Numbered from the stretch's first letter, positions 1-8,519 are shown. The stretch: 64,000 nucleotides of DNA from Bradyrhizobium cytisi (GCF_008123515.1 NZ_VSSR01000042.1:248001-312000), one strand, 5' to 3'. Program-made: numbers and translations. Notes: a model not told the origin generated them from the letters alone.

Positions 1-403
1 AGCGGCTGTCGGCGACCTGCGGCTTGTGCTCGCGCTCGCCGAGCGGCTGGGTCACGGGCAGTTGCAGCACGGTTGCGCGCTGGCCTTCGACCAGCTGCGT
101 CACCAGCACGTATTTGCCGTCGGGGAATTCGATCGCGTCGTGATGGCGGTCGGGAATGTGCGGATCGACCTTGCCGAACTTGCCGACGCGCGAGTTGATG
201 GTGCGCGTCCAGATCCAGCGATTGTCGTAGCGGACGTTGTCGGCGAAGGCGAGCTCCGTTCCCGGCAGCAGGCAAACCGCGACGGACATGTCGGCTTCGG
301 AGGCGAAGCCGCGCGTCGAGGTGCCGCGGAACGTTGTCGTGACGATCGTCTCGCCAACTTCTGCGGGACGCGTCGCGACGGCATGCAGGCTATAGTCACA
401 CAT
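1..403 (-). CDS. Conserved hypothetical protein, C-terminus outside window
   Basis: This minus-strand reading frame starts at ATG 403-401 behind a good ribosome site (GAGGAG, six bases before ATG) and runs off the left edge after about 134 residues. The protein begins MCDYSLHAVATRPAEVGET and later contains WIWTRTINSRVGKFGK and a segment ending HHDAIEFPDGKYVLVTQLVEG. It is soluble, without signal peptide or membrane segment. I recognise the type as a hypothetical protein that recurs in Bradyrhizobium genomes, but I know of no function. Overlapping frames on either strand encode low-complexity Arg/Ser-rich peptides and look like shadows. Confidence 0.7.
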   Translation of the reverse strand, partial: MCDYSLHAVATRPAEVGETIVTTTFRGTSTRGFASEADMSVAVCLLPGTELAFADNVRYDNRWIWTRTINSRVGKFGKVDPHIPDRHHDAIEFPDGKYVLVTQLVEGQRATVLQLPVTQPLGEREHKPQVADSR

Positions 404-596
404 CGGGTGCTCCTCAATCAGGATAGAGCACCCGCGCCTCTGTCTCGGAGGCGCAGGCCCCTATCAGAGTGGAAGCTCATCTTATGCTTGTTTGTGGGCA
501 AATCTGCGGCTCGCATCAGCAGAGCGCGATCACATTATCTTTTTCAAATGCACGAGGAACAAAGCCTGCTCCCGCGCATTTGGTGAGCGCGTTGCT

Positions 597-851
597 TCAG
601 CGGCCGGCTGGCGCTGACCAGCCCGAATATTGCCAAGCCGGCTGCGCGACGGCGTTACGGGCATTGCGGAATTGCTCAGTCGTTGCGCGCGGTGCTTTGC
701 GAGCGTGGTGCTGCGGCTGCGCAGCCAAGGCTTGCGAGCCCAAGGCTTGCGAGCCCAAGGCTTGCGAGCCCAAGGCTTGCGACACTAAGGCCTGCGACGC
801 TGATACTGCGATCAGCGTCATCGTGACGGTGCTCAAAATGATCTTGCGCAT
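597..851 (-). CDS. Small secreted protein with SQALG pentapeptide repeats
   Basis: An 84-residue protein beginning MRKIILSTVTMTLIAVSAS, a clear signal peptide. It continues with about five copies of the pentapeptide SQALG/SQALV, then a short basic and polar tail ending SGWSAPAGR. The start at 851 is chosen because GAGGAG sits seven bases upstream and because the signal peptide begins there; the frame stays open upstream but adds an unlikely basic leader. The repeats fall at the expected signal-peptidase region, so the mature N-terminus may vary with repeat number. A short secreted or periplasmic protein of unknown role, apparently transcribed alone. Confidence 0.6.
   Translation of the reverse strand: MRKIILSTVTMTLIAVSASQALVSQALGSQALGSQALGSQALAAQPQHHARKAPRATTEQFRNARNAVAQPAWQYSGWSAPAGR
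731..790. repeat. 15-bp tandem repeat, about four units
   Basis: Three identical 15-base units (CTTGCGAGCCCAAGG on the plus strand) at 731-775 are followed by a diverged unit at 776-790 and part of a fifth. The repeat is in frame and encodes the SQALG pentapeptides of the small secreted protein. A period of 15 keeps the frame when units are gained or lost. Confidence 0.9.
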
Positions 852-1029
852 GTTGGTCTCCTCGGTCTGGCAAAGGCCCTGCGAAGCAATGCGTGCTTCG
901 TTGCGGCGTGCCGAGGATGTAGCGCTGGAGAAGGGGCCGGATAATCTGTGCAAAACCAGAAAGACTACCCAGCCGGAGCGGACAATCGTCCGCTCCAATC
1001 GTTGATTGCGCTCGCCGATAGCGACGCGA

Positions 1030-1731
1030 TCAGTACTTCCGGTACAGCCCGATCAGCTTGCCCTGGATCTTGACCCGGTTGGGCGGCAGGATGCGAACCT
1101 CATAGGCCGCGTTGGCCGGCTCGAGCGCGATCGAGGCGCCGCGACGGCGGAAACGCTTGAGTGTCGCTTCCTCGTCGTCGATCAGGGCGACCACGATGTC
1201 GCCGGTATCGGCGCTCTCGTTGCGCTGGATCAGCGCCATGTCGCCATCGAGAATGCCGGCCTCCACCATGGAGTCGCCGCGCACTTCGAGCGCGTAGTGC
1301 TCGCCCGAGCCGAGCATGTCGGGCGGGACGCTGATGGTGTGGCTGCGGGTTTGCAAAGCCTCGATCGGCGTGCCGGCCGCGATCCGGCCCATCACGGGCA
1401 CTGCGACTGGACGCTCACCCTCGTCGGCCGGCAGGCTCGACGCCGGGCGCACCTTGCCGAGATTGCCCTCGATGACGCTCGGCGTGAAGCCGCGGCGGCT
1501 GCCAGCGGCGGCCTGGAGTTCGGGCAGCTTGATCACCTCGATGGCGCGGGCGCGGTTGGGCAGGCGGCGGATGAAGCCGCGCTCCTCGAGCGCAGTGATC
1601 AGGCGATGGATGCCTGATTTCGAGCGCAGATCGAGCGCATCCTTCATCTCGTCGAAGGAGGGCGGCACGCCGCTTTCCTTCAGGCGTTCACTGATGAACC
1701 GCAGGAGCTCGTACTGTTTGCGCGTTAACAT
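1030..1731 (-). CDS. lexA: LexA repressor (SOS response)
   Basis: LexA represses DNA-damage genes and cuts itself when stimulated by RecA filaments. The 233-residue protein has an N-terminal winged helix-turn-helix (MLTRKQYELL ... SGIHRLITALEERGFIRRL), an Ala-Gly cleavage site (RIAAG, near residue 119), the catalytic Ser near residue 154 in GDSMVEAG and the general-base Lys near residue 192 in DDEEATLKRF. All catalytic elements are present and the length is normal for alphaproteobacteria. The ATG at 1731 gives the usual N-terminus; a TTG three codons upstream (1740) is closer to a GGGGGA ribosome site and is an alternative. It follows moeA on the same strand after 176 bases that hold an SOS box, so it can be transcribed independently. 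Confidence 0.95.
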   Translation of the reverse strand: MLTRKQYELLRFISERLKESGVPPSFDEMKDALDLRSKSGIHRLITALEERGFIRRLPNRARAIEVIKLPELQAAAGSRRGFTPSVIEGNLGKVRPASSLPADEGERPVAVPVMGRIAAGTPIEALQTRSHTISVPPDMLGSGEHYALEVRGDSMVEAGILDGDMALIQRNESADTGDIVVALIDDEEATLKRFRRRGASIALEPANAAYEVRILPPNRVKIQGKLIGLYRKY

Positions 1732-1831
1732 CTCGACCAAAATCCCCCGGTTGATGTCGTTCGATTCCGAGACGCCGAAGTCAGCAATAAGCCGCTACAT
1801 GCTCGAAACAAATCATGAACGGACACTATAT

Positions 1832-1846
1832 GTTCGATACTTGTTC
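1832..1846. promoter_or_regulatory. SOS box (LexA operator), GTTC-N7-GTTC
   Basis: The plus strand reads GTTCGATACTTGTTC, an exact match to the alphaproteobacterial LexA box GTTC-N7-GTTC. It lies about 100 bases upstream of the lexA start, next to a TATAGT hexamer on the minus strand. Autoregulation of lexA is well known, so this is most likely its own operator. Confidence 0.85.
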
Positions 1847-1907
1847 CGCAACTGCTTAATTTACCGTGAACGCGACAAAGTTCGCGGAACGCATGCGAAC
1901 AATGCGC

Positions 1908-3119
1908 TCAGACGGGCAGTCGCAGCACCTCGCACGGCGCTCCCGCTTCGGCCCTCGGTGCGAACGGTGCGCGCACGAGAAGTGCCTGTGCCGCAGCGAG
2001 ATTCGCAAGCAGCGAGGAGTCCTGGTGATTGACGGGAAGGGCGATCAGCGTGCCGTCATCACGCACATCCAGGCGGGCGCGCAGATAGTCCTCGCGCTGG
2101 TCATTGGCGCCGACGTCGCGGCCGAGCACGGCGCGTTCGCGGCGGTGATGAACCATCGAACGGCCAGACAACGCACGAATCAGCGGCACCATGAACAGGA
2201 AGCCGCAAACGTAGGATGACACGGGATTGCCGGGCAGGCCGATTACGCGCATCGCCCCGAGCTGCCCGTTCATCATCGGCTTGCCCGGCCGCATCGCGAT
2301 CTTCCAGAACGCCATCGAGGTGCCCTCGTCGCGGAGCGCCTGCTGCACCAGATCGTGGTCGCCGACCGAGGCGCCGCCCGTCGTGATCAGGATGTCGGCG
2401 CCGGATTCGCGCGCGCGGCGGATACCGGCGGTGGTGGCGGCAAGCGTGTCGGCGGCAATCCCGAGGTCGATGGTGTCGGCCCCTTCGCTGCGAGCGAGCG
2501 CATGCAGGGCATAGCCGTTGGAATAGACAATCTGGCCATGACCGGGCGTCGTACCCGGCATCACCAGCTCGTCGCCGGTTGCGAGAATCGCGACCTTCGG
2601 ACGGCGGCCGACCGCCAACTGCGGGTGATTCATGCCGGCGGCAAGCGCGAGGTCGCGCTCGGTCAGCCGGGCGCCCTTGCGCAGGAGCACGTCACCCTCG
2701 CGGAAGTCGATGCCGGCCGGGCGGATGTGCCGCCCGGCGACGGCGGCTTCCTTGATCGCGATGCGCTTGCCGTCGGCGACGGTGTCCTCCTGGATCACGA
2801 CCGCATCGGCGCCGTCGGGAACGACGCCACCGGTGAAGATCCGGACGGCTTCCCCGGCACCGACAGTTCCTGCAAACGGCCGGCCGGCAGCGACCTCGCC
2901 GATGACATTGAGCTGCGCATCGACCCTGGCTGCATCGGCCGCGCGGACGGCATAGCCGTCCATCGCCGACATCGCCTGCGGTGGCTGCGTGCGCCGTGCG
3001 GCGAGATCGCGCGCCAGCACCCGGTGCCAAGCCTCATCGAGCGCAACCATCTCTTCAGCCAGCGGCTCCGCACCGGCGAGCACCGCGGCAAGCGCATCGG
3101 AAACCGGCATGAGGGCCAC
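1908..3119 (-). CDS. moeA: Molybdopterin molybdenumtransferase MoeA
   Basis: MoeA inserts molybdate into adenylylated molybdopterin, the last step of molybdenum-cofactor synthesis. The ~403-residue protein has the expected order: an N-terminal segment with PPQAMSAMDGYAVRA, a beta-barrel region with RIFTGGVVPDGADAVV, the MogA-like domain with ATGDEL and TTGGASVGDHD, then MRPGKPMMNG and GLPGNPVSS, and the C-terminal domain. The start is taken as GTG 3119 (MALMPVSD), nine bases after AGGAG; a TTG at 3143 would add eight residues. lexA follows on the same strand. moaC, usually close by in related genomes, lies more than 11 kb away here. Confidence 0.95.
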   Translation of the reverse strand: MALMPVSDALAAVLAGAEPLAEEMVALDEAWHRVLARDLAARRTQPPQAMSAMDGYAVRAADAARVDAQLNVIGEVAAGRPFAGTVGAGEAVRIFTGGVVPDGADAVVIQEDTVADGKRIAIKEAAVAGRHIRPAGIDFREGDVLLRKGARLTERDLALAAGMNHPQLAVGRRPKVAILATGDELVMPGTTPGHGQIVYSNGYALHALARSEGADTIDLGIAADTLAATTAGIRRARESGADILITTGGASVGDHDLVQQALRDEGTSMAFWKIAMRPGKPMMNGQLGAMRVIGLPGNPVSSYVCGFLFMVPLIRALSGRSMVHHRRERAVLGRDVGANDQREDYLRARLDVRDDGTLIALPVNHQDSSLLANLAAAQALLVRAPFAPRAEAGAPCEVLRLPV

Positions 3120-3223
3120 GGCTGAAAGCTCCTGCTTGGGCAACGCGACAATCAGGTCGCGGCCAGCGTTCTAGCCGACTGTGGCCGTTGAGGCAAAACG
3201 GATGCGCATACGCGCGGACGCAG

Positions 3224-4351
3224 CTATTTCTGGAGCAACAGCCGCACCAGCTCGGCCTGTCGCCCCACGCCGGTCTTGTCGAAGATCTTCGACAGATGGC
3301 TGCGCGCGGTTCCGTCCGCGATGCCGAGCCGTTCGGCCGTGGCTTTGCGGCCGCCGCCCTTGACGATCTCGAGCGCGAAGGCCGCTTCGGCACGGGTCAG
3401 GCCGTAACGCGCGCGTAGGGCGTCGAGTCTTGATCTCGCGTCCGGCTCGGGGTCGGTGATCAGCACCATCGCACTCGATCGCCAGCCGGAGGCGAGCGAC
3501 ACCGAGCTCTCCGCCCAATCGCTGCCGACCGGCGTTACCTGCACGTGCAGCGGCATGCGGCCGGGAAGCCGCCGCAGGCTCATCTCGCCGCCGATGCGAT
3601 CGGGATTATCGATGCTGCATGAGCCGACCAGCGTTTGCAGACAACGGCCATCGTCGCTGGTGATGGCGCTCAGCGCGCCCGCGTCGATCACGATGCCGTC
3701 GGCGGCGTCGAGCCATTCGTGCGCGCGACGATTGACGAAGATCGGGCGGGCCTGGGCGTCCGCGAGAATGAAACCCTGATCGAGGCCGTCGAGGCCCGCC
3801 AGCGCCGCGCGGCCGGCGATGTCGACCTGGTGGGTACGCCGCTGGATCGCAACGGCGCGTACGAGATGCTGCGCCAACGTTGCAAACAGCCGCCGCGCCT
3901 TGTCGTCATACGGAGACAAATTGGACGGCCGATGGCTGGTCAGGATGCCCGTGGCGTTGTGATCGACCAGCAGATTCGTCGTCAACGGTTCGGTGTCGAA
4001 ACCGCCCGGCTGCCACCATTCGTTGTAGAAATCGCTGCGGGTGAACTCATCGCGTGTGATGAAGTCGCCGATGGTGAAGACCTCGCCGGGCGTCCGGCCG
4101 ATGCCAAGCGGCAACAGGGGATTGCGCGGGGCCCAGCCGAGTAGCTCTTGCACGCGGTCGGGGTCGATGCGTGGCGACAGCAGGCTGGAGAGGCCGCTTG
4201 CGGGATCAAAGACGCCGAACAGGGTACGGCCGCCGATGGCGTCGTCGATGCGCGTCAGCACATTTTCCCAGCGGCTTCCGTCGAGCGCAACCTCGTAGAT
4301 GGCGCCGATGAGGTCCAATACGGATTCGTTGGAAATATCGTCCGTACCCAA
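3224..4351 (-). CDS. LuxR-type HTH transcriptional regulator
   Basis: A regulator of about 375 residues. The C-terminal ~65 residues are a LuxR/GerE-type helix-turn-helix (YGLTRAEAAFALEIVKGG ... TARSHLSKIFDKTGVGRQ). The N-terminal ~300 residues are a PAS-like sensory region (LDQGFILADAQARPIFVNRRA) with no receiver motif, so this is not a typical two-component regulator. There is no ATG near the beginning; TTG 4351, eight bases after GAGG, is preferred, and TTG 4372 is an alternative. It lies back to back with the adhesin gene, and an 8-bp perfect inverted repeat covers its start region. Control of the adhesin is an inference from position; the signal is unknown. Confidence 0.8.
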   Translation of the reverse strand: MGTDDISNESVLDLIGAIYEVALDGSRWENVLTRIDDAIGGRTLFGVFDPASGLSSLLSPRIDPDRVQELLGWAPRNPLLPLGIGRTPGEVFTIGDFITRDEFTRSDFYNEWWQPGGFDTEPLTTNLLVDHNATGILTSHRPSNLSPYDDKARRLFATLAQHLVRAVAIQRRTHQVDIAGRAALAGLDGLDQGFILADAQARPIFVNRRAHEWLDAADGIVIDAGALSAITSDDGRCLQTLVGSCSIDNPDRIGGEMSLRRLPGRMPLHVQVTPVGSDWAESSVSLASGWRSSAMVLITDPEPDARSRLDALRARYGLTRAEAAFALEIVKGGGRKATAERLGIADGTARSHLSKIFDKTGVGRQAELVRLLLQK

Positions 4352-4356
4352 GACAA

Positions 4357-4380
4357 ATGCCTCAAAATGCAATGAGGCAT
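4357..4380. promoter_or_regulatory. Perfect inverted repeat, candidate operator
   Basis: ATGCCTCA-N8-TGAGGCAT is a perfect 8-bp inverted repeat with an 8-bp spacer (AAATGCAA). It sits at the 5' end of the LuxR-type gene, between it and the divergent adhesin gene. The geometry suits a dimeric helix-turn-helix protein. There is no T-tract, so a terminator is less likely. Function is inferred from position. Confidence 0.45.
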
Positions 4381-4573
4381 CTCAGCGCAGCGTCACGGAA
4401 CGAGCAAGAGCAGAAAAGCGGCAGTCGTGCCGATGTTGCCGCAAAGCCGCACCCCATTGGCATTCCCGACGCAATCATCGACGCATCCGACAAACGTCAG
4501 ATGCCTCCATGTCCGGGCTTTGCAACATTTCCGAAAGGACATCATTCCTGCGATTCAGGGGACGGGGGCGAAA

Positions 4574-5995
4574 GTGTCGATTTCGGCAATCCATCGAGGT
4601 CGCAAGACCATCATTCCGGTCATCCGGAGCCTGTCTCGCAAGGCCGGCTTGCTCGCCAGCAGCATGCTCACCGGCGTGGGCGTGCTCGGCGCCGGAGTGG
4701 CGCTTTGTCCCTCGGCAGCTCTTTCTGCCGACTACGCCGCCGGCGGCGGCGTGATCAACGCGCCCAGCGGCAATGCGACAGCGGTTGGCAGCGGCGCGAC
4801 CACGACCGGCAACTTTGCGACAGCCTATGGTGCGGGCAGCATCGCGAACGGCACGTTCGCGACCGCGACTGGACCGGGCAGCACCGCAAACGGAACCAAC
4901 GCGACCGCGACTGGAGCGTCCAGCCTCGCGGACGGCACCTATGCGACGGCGACGGGACAAAACAGCGTCGCGAACGGGACCTCGGCGACGGCGACGGGTA
5001 CCTTCAGCGCCGCCGTTGGAACCCTCGCGACCGCGACCGGAGAGCAAAGCCGCGCAGACGGGACCAACGCGACCGCGACTGGACAGTTCAGCCTCGCCAA
5101 CGGCACCTATGCAACGGCGACGGGACAAGCCAGCAACGCAAACGGGACCAACGCGACGGCGACGGGACAAGGCAGCGTCGCGAACGGCGTGGACGCGACC
5201 GCGACCGGTAGTCTAAGCAAGGCGAATGGCTTTGACGCAACGGCAACAGGGATTCAAAGTGCTGCGAATGGCACCTTCGCGACCGCGACGGGCGCCCAGA
5301 GCGTCGCCCACGGCGACAGCGCGACCGCGACCGGCCAAGGCAGTTTCGCAAATGGCGATTTCGCAACCGCGACTGGTCAAGGCAGCATCGCCAATGGCTT
5401 GACAGCCAGTGCGTTCGGCCAGGGTAGCAACGCGACCGGCGACGCCACCACCGCGATTGGCCAAGCCAGCACCGCCAGCGCCACCGGCGCGACTGCGATC
5501 GGTGCGGGCGCCACGGCTACCTTCGCCAATTCGACTGCGATCGGCGCGGGCGCGACGACATCAGCGCCCAATCAGGTCTCGATCGGCACCAGCACGAACA
5601 CCTATCGCATGTCCGGCCTCACCTCGGCCGCGAGCCTTGCCGCACAATCTGGACCAACCCAGGTGGTGACGACGGATGCCGCCGGGCATCTGGCGGCCGC
5701 AAGCTTCAGCGGTGCGGATATTTCCACGCTGCAGTCCAACGTCTCCACGTTGCAGACGCAAATGCGGCAGGCGTTCGAGGGCACCGCGATCGCCATTGCC
5801 ATGGGCGGCTCGGCACTGCCATCGGACAAGCGGTTTGCGGTCTCCACCAATTGGGGCACGTTCCGCGGGCAGAACGCCATGAGCTTGGGCGCCCAGATGC
5901 GCCTCAACCAGTATGTCGTGCTCAACGGCGGCGTCGCGGCCGGGTTCGCGCAAGGCGGCGTCGGTGGACGCGCCGGAGTGACGGTTGCGTGGTGA
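4574..5995 (+). CDS. Trimeric autotransporter adhesin (YadA-like)
   Basis: A surface adhesin of about 473 residues. The first ~50 residues are a long signal region with a basic start (RSLSRKAG) and a hydrophobic stretch ending PSAALSADYA. Residues ~65-330 are about twenty imperfect 14-residue repeats of the form NGTxATATGxxSxA, resembling the YadA head beta-roll but unusually rich in Thr and Ala. A short coiled-coil neck follows (ADISTLQSNVSTLQTQ). The last ~73 residues (FEGTAIAIAMGG to GVTVAW) match a YadA membrane anchor, ending in an aromatic residue. The GTG at 4574 has a purine-rich site upstream; the frame is open back to ATG 4427. The stalk is very short for this family. It is divergent from a LuxR regulator. 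Confidence 0.85.
   Translation: MSISAIHRGRKTIIPVIRSLSRKAGLLASSMLTGVGVLGAGVALCPSAALSADYAAGGGVINAPSGNATAVGSGATTTGNFATAYGAGSIANGTFATATGPGSTANGTNATATGASSLADGTYATATGQNSVANGTSATATGTFSAAVGTLATATGEQSRADGTNATATGQFSLANGTYATATGQASNANGTNATATGQGSVANGVDATATGSLSKANGFDATATGIQSAANGTFATATGAQSVAHGDSATATGQGSFANGDFATATGQGSIANGLTASAFGQGSNATGDATTAIGQASTASATGATAIGAGATATFANSTAIGAGATTSAPNQVSIGTSTNTYRMSGLTSAASLAAQSGPTQVVTTDAAGHLAAASFSGADISTLQSNVSTLQTQMRQAFEGTAIAIAMGGSALPSDKRFAVSTNWGTFRGQNAMSLGAQMRLNQYVVLNGGVAAGFAQGGVGGRAGVTVAW
4765..5570. repeat. Imperfect 42-bp tandem repeats encoding adhesin head
   Basis: About twenty degenerate 42-base units encode the 14-residue head repeats. Recurrent strings such as GCGACCGCGACTGGA and GCAACGGCGACGGGA mark each unit. 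Such repeats can change in number by recombination without breaking the frame. Confidence 0.8.
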
Positions 5996-6002
5996 CGGCG
6001 GC

Positions 6003-6608
6003 GTGTTGAGCGGAAAGCAACGGGGGTGGCGGGCTTTGATGCTTGCGGCTGCGCTGACGGCGGCGGCCGCCGCCGCCGGCCATGCGGAAACGCCCCCGCC
6101 GGCGCCAAAACCCGCGCAGATCGACCGCAACGGCGTGCTGATGCTGGTCCGCTCTTCGCTGCTCGCACTCGACCACGCCAACAAGACCGGCAACTACACT
6201 GTGCTGCGCGATATCGGCGCGCCCGGTTTCCAAGTCAACTCGGCTGCGCGGCTGGGCGAGATTTTCGCCAAGCTGCGCAACGACAATCTCGATCTCTCGG
6301 GTGTCGCCGTTATCGATCCGCAGCTCAACCTGCTGCCGCAGATCGAGGCCAACGGATTGATGCATTTGGCCGGCTTCTTTCCGTCGGTCCCGAACCAGGT
6401 CAATTTCGACCTGGCCTTCGCGCCGGTGAACGGACAGTGGCGGTTGTTCGGGATCTCGGTCTCGATTGGACAGAGCGGGCCGGCAGCGCCGACCCCGCCC
6501 GAGCCGCGTGTTGAGCAAAAGCAGACCCCGACAAATGCCAGCAAGCAGCCTGCGGCGGTCGCAAAGTCCGCACCGGCGACCAAGCCGCCGGAGAACGCCT
6601 CGAAATAG
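6003..6608 (+). CDS. Secreted hypothetical protein downstream of adhesin
   Basis: About 201 residues with a signal peptide (LMLAAALTAAAAAAGHA), a Pro-rich linker, a central domain of roughly 110 residues (DRNGVLMLVRSSLLALDHAN ... NFDLAFAPVNGQWRLFGISV) and a low-complexity Pro/Ala/Lys tail. The central part looks like a small NTF2-type or DUF4019-like fold, but I cannot assign it. No ribosome site is strong: GTG 6003 is chosen because it gives a basic n-region; TTG 5985 would overlap the adhesin stop and ATG 6039 would shorten the signal. Close linkage to the adhesin suggests co-transcription and an envelope location. Confidence 0.65.
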   Translation: MLSGKQRGWRALMLAAALTAAAAAAGHAETPPPAPKPAQIDRNGVLMLVRSSLLALDHANKTGNYTVLRDIGAPGFQVNSAARLGEIFAKLRNDNLDLSGVAVIDPQLNLLPQIEANGLMHLAGFFPSVPNQVNFDLAFAPVNGQWRLFGISVSIGQSGPAAPTPPEPRVEQKQTPTNASKQPAAVAKSAPATKPPENASK

Positions 6609-6637
6609 ACGCAGCAACTCGGCCAGACGAGCGAGAA

Positions 6638-7420
6638 ATGTTACCCGACGAAGCGCTGAAATCGATGAAAGTGATGTTTGCGACGCCTTGCTACATCTCG
6701 GCTGTCAGCATGCACTACGTCACCAGCATTTTCGAGCTGACCCATCACTGCAACCGGTTCGGGCTGCAATGCATCCTGCACATGCATTCGGAAAGCCTGA
6801 TCACCCGCTCGCGCAACAAGATGGTGATCAAGTTCCTCTCCGACGAGACGCTCACCCATCTGTTCTGGATCGATTCTGATCTCGCCTTCACGCCGCAATC
6901 GGTCTGCCGCCTGCTCCTGATCGATCGCGACGTGACCGCCGGCATCTATCCGATGAAGAACTTCAACTGGCCGGAGGGAGGACTGCCGGCGGGAACGACC
7001 CGGCAGCAATTCGAGGATCGCTATACCGAATACCCCTTCAACCCAATCGGCCATGGCGTCGAGCGCATCAGCACCTATGCAGATGCCGATGGTTTTGCTG
7101 AGGTGGCGGAGGCGCCGACCGGTTTCATGTGCGTCAAGCGTGACGTGTTCAAGCAGATGATGGAGAAATATCCGGAGCTGAACTACGTCCCGGACGGCCC
7201 GCCGAATAATCCGCTGGCGCATCTGCATTGGCTGTTCTTCGACTGCATGGTCGATCCGGATTCCGGCCGCTATCTCTCAGAGGACTATGCGTTCTGCCGC
7301 CGCTGGCGCGACATCGGCGGCAAGATATGGGTCGACCTGCAGTGCAAGTTGCTCCATCTCGGTCAGCACAATTTTCGCGGCGACCTCGAGGCGAGCCTGA
7401 GGCTTCAGGACCGCTGGTGA
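6638..7420 (+). CDS. Glycosyltransferase-like protein with DSD motif
   Basis: A 260-residue soluble protein. Near its start it has KVMFATPCY, then SRSRNKMVIKFL, then LFWIDSDLAF, where the DSD triplet resembles the DxD nucleotide-sugar and metal site of GT-A glycosyltransferases. Later come TGFMCVKRDVF and LSEDYAFCRRWRDIGG, typical of the acceptor side of family-2-like enzymes. The start at 6638 has a modest GAGCGAGA upstream; ATG 6665 is possible. It lies 29 bases after the secreted protein on the same strand, so it may act on surface glycans or on the adhesin, which is inference. The true substrate is unknown. Confidence 0.65.
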   Translation: MLPDEALKSMKVMFATPCYISAVSMHYVTSIFELTHHCNRFGLQCILHMHSESLITRSRNKMVIKFLSDETLTHLFWIDSDLAFTPQSVCRLLLIDRDVTAGIYPMKNFNWPEGGLPAGTTRQQFEDRYTEYPFNPIGHGVERISTYADADGFAEVAEAPTGFMCVKRDVFKQMMEKYPELNYVPDGPPNNPLAHLHWLFFDCMVDPDSGRYLSEDYAFCRRWRDIGGKIWVDLQCKLLHLGQHNFRGDLEASLRLQDRW

Positions 7421-7524
7421 GCTGGGGTACGCCCGAAGGGGCCGACGCGGCTCACCAGACGCAGGGACTGCTGAATTCGGGACGAGAAAAACGAATTGAA
7501 AGCAGCATGGCCAGGAGACGGCGG

Positions 7525-7827
7525 TCAGGCTGTCCCCGTTCCATTATCAGGATCGACATCCGGTGCCCTCAGGCTGTGATCCCCGCCGGGCATGGGATCA
7601 GCCTGAGATTTCAGATCCGCTGCTTTGCTCATCAGCTTGGCGGAAAGTTCGGAATCCGAGGTGGTCTTGGCGAACTTGACCAGCAGAGAGGCCTGCTTGG
7701 TGAGGTAGGTTTTGCCCAACACGATGATACGTCCGATGTAGAGGTTCCCAACGGACTCATTGAGTCCTGAACCAGGCATTCGTTCCGGGAACTCGGTATA
7801 AAAATGCACAAAGTGAGCTGGTTCCAT
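7525..7827 (-). CDS. Small hypothetical protein
   Basis: About 100 residues on the minus strand. The core (YIGRIIVLGKTYLTKQASLL ... AKLMSKAADLKSQADPM) looks like a real helical protein and resembles short Bradyrhizobium proteins built around a KAADLK-type helix. ATG 7827 is used; TTG 7860 upstream and ATG 7779 downstream are alternatives and none has an ideal ribosome site. It lies downstream of the HAD and oxidase genes on the same strand. No function can be given. Confidence 0.5.
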   Translation of the reverse strand: MEPAHFVHFYTEFPERMPGSGLNESVGNLYIGRIIVLGKTYLTKQASLLVKFAKTTSDSELSAKLMSKAADLKSQADPMPGGDHSLRAPDVDPDNGTGTA

Positions 7828-7884
7828 ATTTTCAGGCGAAATAGTTCCTGAAACATCCAACGTGGACGGTCCGCGACTTTGCCG

Positions 7885-8511
7885 TCAGATACCCAGCGCT
7901 CTCAGCGCGTTCCCGACATCTCCGGGAGAGGTGACATGCACCGCCGTCAGCCCGCGGGCGCGGGCGCCTTCGACGTTTTCGGCGAGGTCATCGAAGAACA
8001 CGATTCGCTCCGCCGGCACGCCGATCGCAGCCACCACGTGGTCAAACGCCTCCGCGTCCGGTTTGCGCAGGCCGATGCTGGAGGACAGATACAACTCGCG
8101 GAAATGGCCGAGCAGATCGGCATACTCTTTCGAAAAATGGTCTACATGCGGGCGGTTGGTGTTGGAGAAGGCATAGAGCGGCATCTGCTTCGCCGCGCGC
8201 GGCAGCAATTCGGCAACGTCGGGCATTTCGCCGGCGAAGATCGCGTTCCAGCCCTCCAGGAACTGCGCATCCGAAATGTCGATGCCGAGCGATGAGCGCA
8301 GCGACTGGAAATAGTCCTCGTCGCTGATCTTACCGAGCTCGTGCAGCCGGTAGGCCTCGCTGTCGCGCACATAACGCGCGAGGACGGCCTCAGGCTTGCA
8401 CCCGGCATGTCCTGCCCAGCAGGCGATCGCCTTGGAGAAATCGATGTCGAGCACGACGCGCCCGAGATCGAACAGAAGCGCATCCGCGCTGCCGGGAGAG
8501 AGCGATGTCAT
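7885..8511 (-). CDS. HAD-superfamily phosphatase, YihX-like
   Basis: A 208-residue haloacid-dehalogenase hydrolase. Motif I is LLFDLGRVVLDIDF, motif II AFSNTNR, motif III the Lys in GLRKPDAE, and motif IV IVFFDDLAENVEGA. The whole pattern, including DLGxV in place of DxDxT and the SNTNR string, matches the YihX alpha-glucose-1-phosphatase subfamily. The start has AAGGA seven bases upstream, overlapping the stop of the preceding oxidase gene, so the two are probably co-transcribed. Substrate is not provable; a sugar phosphate is the best guess. Confidence 0.85.
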   Translation of the reverse strand: MTSLSPGSADALLFDLGRVVLDIDFSKAIACWAGHAGCKPEAVLARYVRDSEAYRLHELGKISDEDYFQSLRSSLGIDISDAQFLEGWNAIFAGEMPDVAELLPRAAKQMPLYAFSNTNRPHVDHFSKEYADLLGHFRELYLSSSIGLRKPDAEAFDHVVAAIGVPAERIVFFDDLAENVEGARARGLTAVHVTSPGDVGNALRALGI

Positions 8512-8519
8512 TCTATCCT

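Noticed and set aside
1887..1900. GAAC-N6-GAAC near the moeA end
   Set aside because: The LexA box needs a seven-base spacer; this has six, and a perfect box lies nearby at 1832-1846.
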